Shown piece after piece: positions 56,699 to 64,000 of a stretch of 64,000 nucleotides of DNA. Positions within the stretch are counted from its first letter, which is position 1. Each line of letters opens with the position of its first letter. The position numbers were made by a program, and so were the translations under genes. Origin of the DNA: an uncultured Paraburkholderia sp. (lineage in GTDB: Bacteria > Pseudomonadota > Gammaproteobacteria > Burkholderiales > Burkholderiaceae); contig CALNWN010000012.1 of the NCBI GenBank assembly GCA_940746715.1, forward strand, positions 90,415 to 154,414, given 5' to 3'. The notes under the pieces are model-generated. The model worked only from the letters and a program-made list of their open reading frames with translations, was not told the origin of the DNA and searched no databases.

Positions 56699-57505
56699 TT
56701 AGTCGAGCGTTTTGCCGTGCCGCCCCGCGCCTTGTGCAAAGCGGGCGGCGCCGGCGATACCCTCGTCGACTACCGCCCGGTATCCGCCGGCGCCTTCGCG
56801 CCGCAGTGCCTCGGCGAAATCGTCGAGCATGCTGTTTTCGAGGACGGAGCGGCGGTCGGCCAGCAGCGCGGCCTGCGGGAACGCGGCCAGTTCGGCTGCG
56901 AGTTGCTCCGCGCAGGCCCGCGCACCGCCCTTGGGCACGATCCGGTTGGCGAGCCCGAAGCTGAGCGCTTCCTGCGCGCTCACGGCGCGTCCGGTGAGTA
57001 TGAGATCGAGCGCGCGCGACACGCCGATGAGCCGCGGCAGGCGAATCGTCCCGCCATCGATCAACGGAATGCCGACGCGGCGGCAGAACACGCCGAGTAC
57101 CGCGTCTTCTTCGACGACACGCAGGTCGCACATCGCCGCGAGCTCTAGGCCGCCGGCGACCGCATAGCCTGCAATCGCAGCGACGACCGGCTTGGTGAAA
57201 CTCATGCGCGTCGGCCCCATCGGTCCGGGGCCGCTGCCGTCCGCGTGGATTTCGTTGCGGCGGGTTTCGTCGGCGAGCGCGCTCAGGTCCGCGCCCGCGC
57301 AGAAGGTCCCGCCTGCGCCGAACAGCACGGCGGCGCGCCACGACGGCTCGGTTTCGAAGCATTGGAAGGCGGCGCTCAGCGCGTCGGCGACATGGCGGTC
57401 GACGGCATTGCGACGCTCGGCACGCTCAAGCACGATCGTTGCTACGCCGTTATCCTGGTTAGCCTCGATGCGCACATATTCGTTGAAATTCCGGGTGTCT
57501 GTCAT
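56699..57505 (-). CDS. Enoyl-CoA hydratase/isomerase (crotonase) family protein
   Basis: 268 residues from ATG 57505 (MTDTRNFNEYVRI), after AAGGA. Oxyanion-hole motifs AAVLFGAGGTFCAGADLSAL and VAAIAGYAVAGGLELAAMCDLRVVEEDAVLG, then RRVGIPLIDGGTIRLPRLIG. Catalytic Glu pairing cannot be assigned confidently, so hydratase versus isomerase is open. Isolated on the minus strand beside the eroded fahA; intact. Confidence 0.87.
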   Translation of the reverse strand: MTDTRNFNEYVRIEANQDNGVATIVLERAERRNAVDRHVADALSAAFQCFETEPSWRAAVLFGAGGTFCAGADLSALADETRRNEIHADGSGPGPMGPTRMSFTKPVVAAIAGYAVAGGLELAAMCDLRVVEEDAVLGVFCRRVGIPLIDGGTIRLPRLIGVSRALDLILTGRAVSAQEALSFGLANRIVPKGGARACAEQLAAELAAFPQAALLADRRSVLENSMLDDFAEALRREGAGGYRAVVDEGIAGAARFAQGAGRHGKTLD

Positions 57506-57690
57506 CGTCGTGTCCTTGAAGGTCCGCGTCCGCCCGTTGAGTCGGGCGGTTGTGCAGCGCTCATGCAGAGCAGTTAATACCGTGGCTTGACATGCTTCTT
57601 TCACAATCGACTCGTAGCGTTAGCGCTCTCTTAACGCGCTGGCGAAACCCGGCCAGCTTATCGAGCCTGCCTTTGCCTCTATCGAATTCA

Positions 57691-58207
57691 TTGTCCGCGG
57701 GTGCGCCGGCCTGCGCGGAGACAGTCTGGATCGTGCCGCTTCATCAGCATTCATGGTACGACCATGTGCGGCTGAAACGCGTCTTTGTCGCCGACGGCAC
57801 GCGGCACCAGGTCGTGGCTGATCGACGTGCGCAAGCTGCTTGCATGCGCCGATCGCGACAATACCGACTATGTGTTGAAGCCCGTCGCCGAATGGCACGC
57901 GGGGAAGGTGCACGGCATTCGCGAGTTTCTCGATCCGGACAATCCGCGCATTCCGCAAATGCCGTACGTGACCATCTCGACGCGTCGCGCGCCGGGCGTA
58001 CTCGGCTGGCTGGGTATCGAGCGCGAGGGCGTGGTGGCGTTTCGCAACGGCCAGCATCGCGCGCGCTATCTCGCCGAGGCCGGCGCGCGCTGGTTCCCGG
58101 TGGAAGTGCATGAGCGCGAGGCGGCCTTGCTGCGCGAGATGTGCGGCGCGCCGGACGACGCGCGCACGGCGATACGCCCCGTTTCGCTGAACGCGGGCGG
58201 CGTTTGA
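57691..58207 (+). pseudogene. Plasmid fertility inhibition (Osa/ParB-like) family protein, frameshifted
   Basis: Frame one gives VWIVPLHQHSWYDHVRLKRVFVADGTRHQVV. The rest (LIDVRKLLACADRDNTDYVLKPVAEWHAGKVHGIREFLDPDNPRIPQ...VAFRNGQHRARYLAEAGA) continues in the next frame after one extra G at 57816-57817. The GQHRARYLAEAGA motif is the ParB/Sulfiredoxin-like NTP-binding signature seen in the Osa-type family, chromosomal members of which occur in Burkholderia. The start is uncertain (TTG 57691 proposed). Function unknown. Confidence 0.6.
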
Positions 58208-58552
58208 AGGCGCGCTCGCCCGGGGACTGAGAAGACCGATCTCAGCGGTTGCGCGCGGCGCGTTGCCAAGCGCGCCGGTTTGTCACGCGGCTTGGTCCGC
58301 GGCTGTCCTCTACGCGATCTCGTTTGTCGTCTTGCGTTGATGGACAGTCACGCACTTCATCGCCTTGCACTGGAACCGCCGTTTCGCTTTAAAGGCGCGA
58401 TTGTGCGAATTCAGGTCATCGCGATAAGCGGGATTCGCGTGAGCAAACCGTCAAAATCGCTATTGAAACAAGTCATGATAAAGCGCACGCGAAGCGCTTT
58501 TACTTAGGTCCATCAATTAAGAAGTCAAGGTTTAATGCCTGAAAAAAGAGCG

Positions 58553-58581
58553 TTGACACGCCCGCTAAATTTACTTAACTT
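58553..58581 (+). promoter_or_regulatory. Possible promoter for aspT-aspD
   Basis: Perfect -35 TTGACA, 17-bp spacer, weak -10 TAACTT, in an A/T-rich block. It would give a leader of about 470 nt before aspT. Confidence 0.4.
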
Positions 58582-58948
58582 AAAAAAGCGCGCGATCAAT
58601 CGGCTCAATTTGCTTGAGCTTCGCGGGCCGATCCCATGGAAAGCGGTGTGCGTGCGGCTTCCTGAGTCGTTCGCCCGGAATCCGGTGCGCTGTACTTTTG
58701 CTTAACGACGCTTAGCGGAACGATTATGTCCGGCAATCGACCCACATCACATTAGAGAAAGAATCATCCGGCTTAATTCGATTGCGAATTTACTCATGCA
58801 GTTTGATAACGGACCGAGAAATTGGCTGCCCGCTATGAGTGCCGAATTGCCGACGACTCAATGGCGGATTGCCCCGTTCACGAGCGTTGCAATCGGCTAT
58901 TCGATTCAATCTCAATTCGTTTCCGTTATCGGCTGCGGGCGCGCGCTG

Positions 58949-58972
58949 GCCGGTCTCGCCGGCGAGACCGGC
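58949..58972. repeat. 24-bp perfect palindrome
   Basis: GCCGGTCTCGCC/GGCGAGACCGGC is self-complementary over all 24 bases, 90 bp before aspT. As RNA it makes a very stable hairpin; as DNA it could be an operator. No T-tract follows. Confidence 0.7.
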
Positions 58973-59062
58973 TAAGCGGTCCGATTGCCGGGCAAGGGCA
59001 GTGCCTGCGCGCGGTCGACGACACATATCGATTAGTAGAACCAACGACACAACGAGGACATG

Positions 59063-62479
<3,417 letters not shown>

Positions 62480-62658
62480 CGCTTGAGCAAGCGTTGCGTG
62501 ACGCGGCATGCGCGGCGCGGTTGCACGAAGCATGGTCAAAAAACTTGCGCAATCGCGCGGATCAGTGAATCATCGAACGACGGCCTTGTCAGCATGACAG
62601 CTGACGAGGCCGTTGGCTCCTGTGCATTCCATCTTGCGCTTTCCTTCAAGTACCGATC

Positions 62659-63890
62659 ATGCCGACTTCATCATTCAACGTTGCGTCCACTGCTGTGCCG
62701 TGCCCGGTTGTCGAATCGCTCGACGCCATTCTTCCCGAAGAGCCGTTGCTGATGATGGGCGCCGGCCCCGTGCCGATCCCCGCGGCCGTCGCGAAGGCCA
62801 ACACGATCGTCATCAACCATTTGGGCGCGACGATGGTGAAGGTGATCAGCCAGGTGAAGACGATGGCGCGCTATGTGTTCCAGACGCATTCGAAATGGGT
62901 GCTGGGCGTCGCGGGGCCGGGCTCGGCCGCGATGGAAATGGCGATCTCCAATCTCGCCTGGGAAGGCACGCGCGTCCTGAGCATCAAGAATGGCTTTTTC
63001 AGCGGACGGATGGCCGAGATGGGCCGCCGCGTCGGCGCGCAGGTGAGCGTGCTGGAAGTGGCCGACAGGTCGGTGGCCAGTCTTGAGCAGATTGCGGACG
63101 CGATTCGCCGCGAGCGCCCGGAGATCGTCACGGTCGTGCAGGGCGAGACGTCGAACACGGTGTGGAATTACCAACTGAAGGACATTGCGGCATTGGCGAA
63201 AGCGGTGGGCGCGCTCGTGATCGTCGACGCCGTCTGCACGTTGAGCACAATGCCGCTCGCGATGGACGCGTGGGGTATCGACGCGGTCATCACCGGTGGG
63301 CAGAAGGGTTTGTCGTCGATTCCTGGCGTCTCGCTGATTGCGTTTTCCGATGCGGCGTGGGAGCGGGTGAAGGGGCGGACGGCGCCGAACGCGCATTGGT
63401 GCCTGGACGCATCGCTCGCGGAGAACTTCTGGCACAACGCGGGGTATCACTACACGGCGCCCGTGTCGGGCGTGCTCGCGTTGCACGAGGCGTTGCGGCT
63501 CGTGTGCGCCGAGACGCTGGAGAAGCGCTTCGCGCGGCACCTGAAATGTTCCGTGGCATTACAGGAGGGCGTGACGGCGCTCGGTCTGCAGTTGTATGCG
63601 CCGAAGGAGTGCCGGTTGAATTCGGTGGTGGGGATCGAGGTGCCCGCGGGCTTGAGTCCGGGCGATGTCTGCGCGCGCATATTTCGCGGCAACATCAGGT
63701 GGAGATTTCCGGGTCGTTCGGATTGCCGATTGTCCGCATTGGGCAGATGGGCGAGCAGTGCCGTGAGCATAATCTTTTCCGGACGGTGCATGCGTTGGGG
63801 CGGACGATGGTGGATCTCGGTGTGAAGGTGGATTTGCCTGCCGGCGTTGCGGCGTTGGAGAGGGGGTTGTCGGGGGCGGGGGCGCTATGA
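62659..63890 (+). pseudogene. Class-V aminotransferase (alanine/serine-glyoxylate type), frameshifted near the 3' end
   Basis: LMMGAGPVPIPAAVAKANT at the N-terminus and ITGGQKGLSSIPGVSLIAFS with the PLP Lys near residue 215 place it in the alanine-glyoxylate aminotransferase family. At about 63675 a 2-nt GC insertion changes frame: CARISRQHQVEISGSFGLPIVRIGQMGEQC...VKVDLPAGVAALERGL completes the family C-terminus in the next frame, ending 63890. Third gene of aspT-aspD-aminotransferase on the same strand, 180 bp after aspD, suggesting shared amino-acid use. Confidence 0.85.
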
Positions 63891-63954
63891 GGGGTTTTTT
63901 GTTTTTTTGGATGGCTGTTTTTTTACCCCCTTGGCCTTTCCTTGAGTTCACGGT

Positions 63955-64000
63955 GGTCTATTGGCGTTGCCCCTGTGCGGGGCGGCACTTACTTTCCTTG
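63955..64000. repeat. Edge of a dispersed Burkholderia intergenic repeat
   Basis: The last bases (GGCGTTGCCCCTGTGCGGGGCGGCACTTACTTT) contain a GCCCC-tgtgc-GGGGC hairpin followed by CGGCACTTACTTTC. From memory this is the left part of a dispersed palindromic sequence common between genes in Paraburkholderia/Burkholderia; the right half would lie beyond the window. Confidence 0.45.

Larger units (their letters stand above)
58208..59062. other. Long gene-free region upstream of aspT
   Basis: 855 bp without a supported gene; 58490-58900 is clearly A/T-richer than the rest. Notable: TTGACA (58553-58558) with TAACTT 17 bp further as a possible promoter, TTTACTTAAC (58570-58579) shared with the hmgA upstream region, and the 24-bp palindrome at 58949-58972. 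Confidence 0.5.

Noticed and set aside
58796-58975. 59-codon ORF starting MQFDNGPRNW upstream of aspT
   Set aside because: No ribosome-binding site, no recognisable domain, and its end coincides with the 24-bp palindrome; more likely leader sequence.

Overview
GC-rich (about 64%) chromosomal DNA from a betaproteobacterium of Burkholderiaceae, Burkholderia sensu lato (Burkholderia / Paraburkholderia / Caballeronia). The evidence is protein-level resemblance throughout, plus the gene orders nadK-hrcA-hemH-hslR-grpE-trx-dnaK-dnaJ-pabBC, perM-hda-HAD-pcnB-folK-dgk-panB, tolQRAB-pal-cpoB and glyA-nrdR. I found no phage, insertion sequence, CRISPR array or defence island. There is one tRNA (Lys).

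Layout. 0.3-8.6 kb (minus strand): aroG (DAHP synthase) behind a complete transcription-attenuation leader, then tldD, a nitrilase-family amidase and yhdP. 8.8-14.4 kb: glnE (+), recN and nadK (-). 14.7-24.5 kb (+): heat-shock and haem block hrcA, hemH, hslR, grpE (sigma-32 promoter), a thioredoxin-like gene, dnaK, dnaJ and a pabB-pabC fusion. 24.5-30.8 kb (-): panB, dgk, folK, pcnB, HAD hydrolase, hda, perM. 31-36.5 kb: purM (+), miaA and mutL (-), dedA (+), a small membrane protein (-). 36.9-42.8 kb (-): tRNA-Lys, the Tol-Pal operon and a short-chain dehydrogenase. 43-48.1 kb (+): a ZTP riboswitch, glyA, nrdR and a minor-pilin operon. 48.2-49.6 kb (-): a YqjD/YqjE-like envelope trio. 50-53.6 kb: peroxiredoxin, gcdH with an IclR regulator, and a degenerate EAL protein. 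54-64 kb: homogentisate/tyrosine catabolism (hmgA, fahA), a crotonase, an Osa-like gene, aspT-aspD and a class-V aminotransferase.

The strongest regulatory signals are two RNA controls. The first is a 22-codon leader peptide with the run FYFYFFWY ahead of aroG, with a terminator and a 14-bp antiterminator that exclude each other. The second is a ZTP/ZMP (pfl) aptamer immediately downstream of a promoter for glyA.

The most striking global feature is gene decay. Thirteen genes carry at least 25 indels, nonsense codons or deletions (hrcA, trx-like, pabBC, dgk, fimT, pilX, EAL, hmgA, fahA, osa-like, aspT, aspD, aminotransferase). About 40 kb of core genes (aroG, yhdP, glnE, recN, dnaKJ, pcnB, purM, mutL, tol-pal, glyA and others) carry none. 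fahA ends in a deletion junction with the 5' end of an MFS transporter gene. The clustering in dispensable functions argues for real genome erosion, for example in a host-restricted symbiont, rather than uniform sequencing error, but raw-read confirmation would be decisive.
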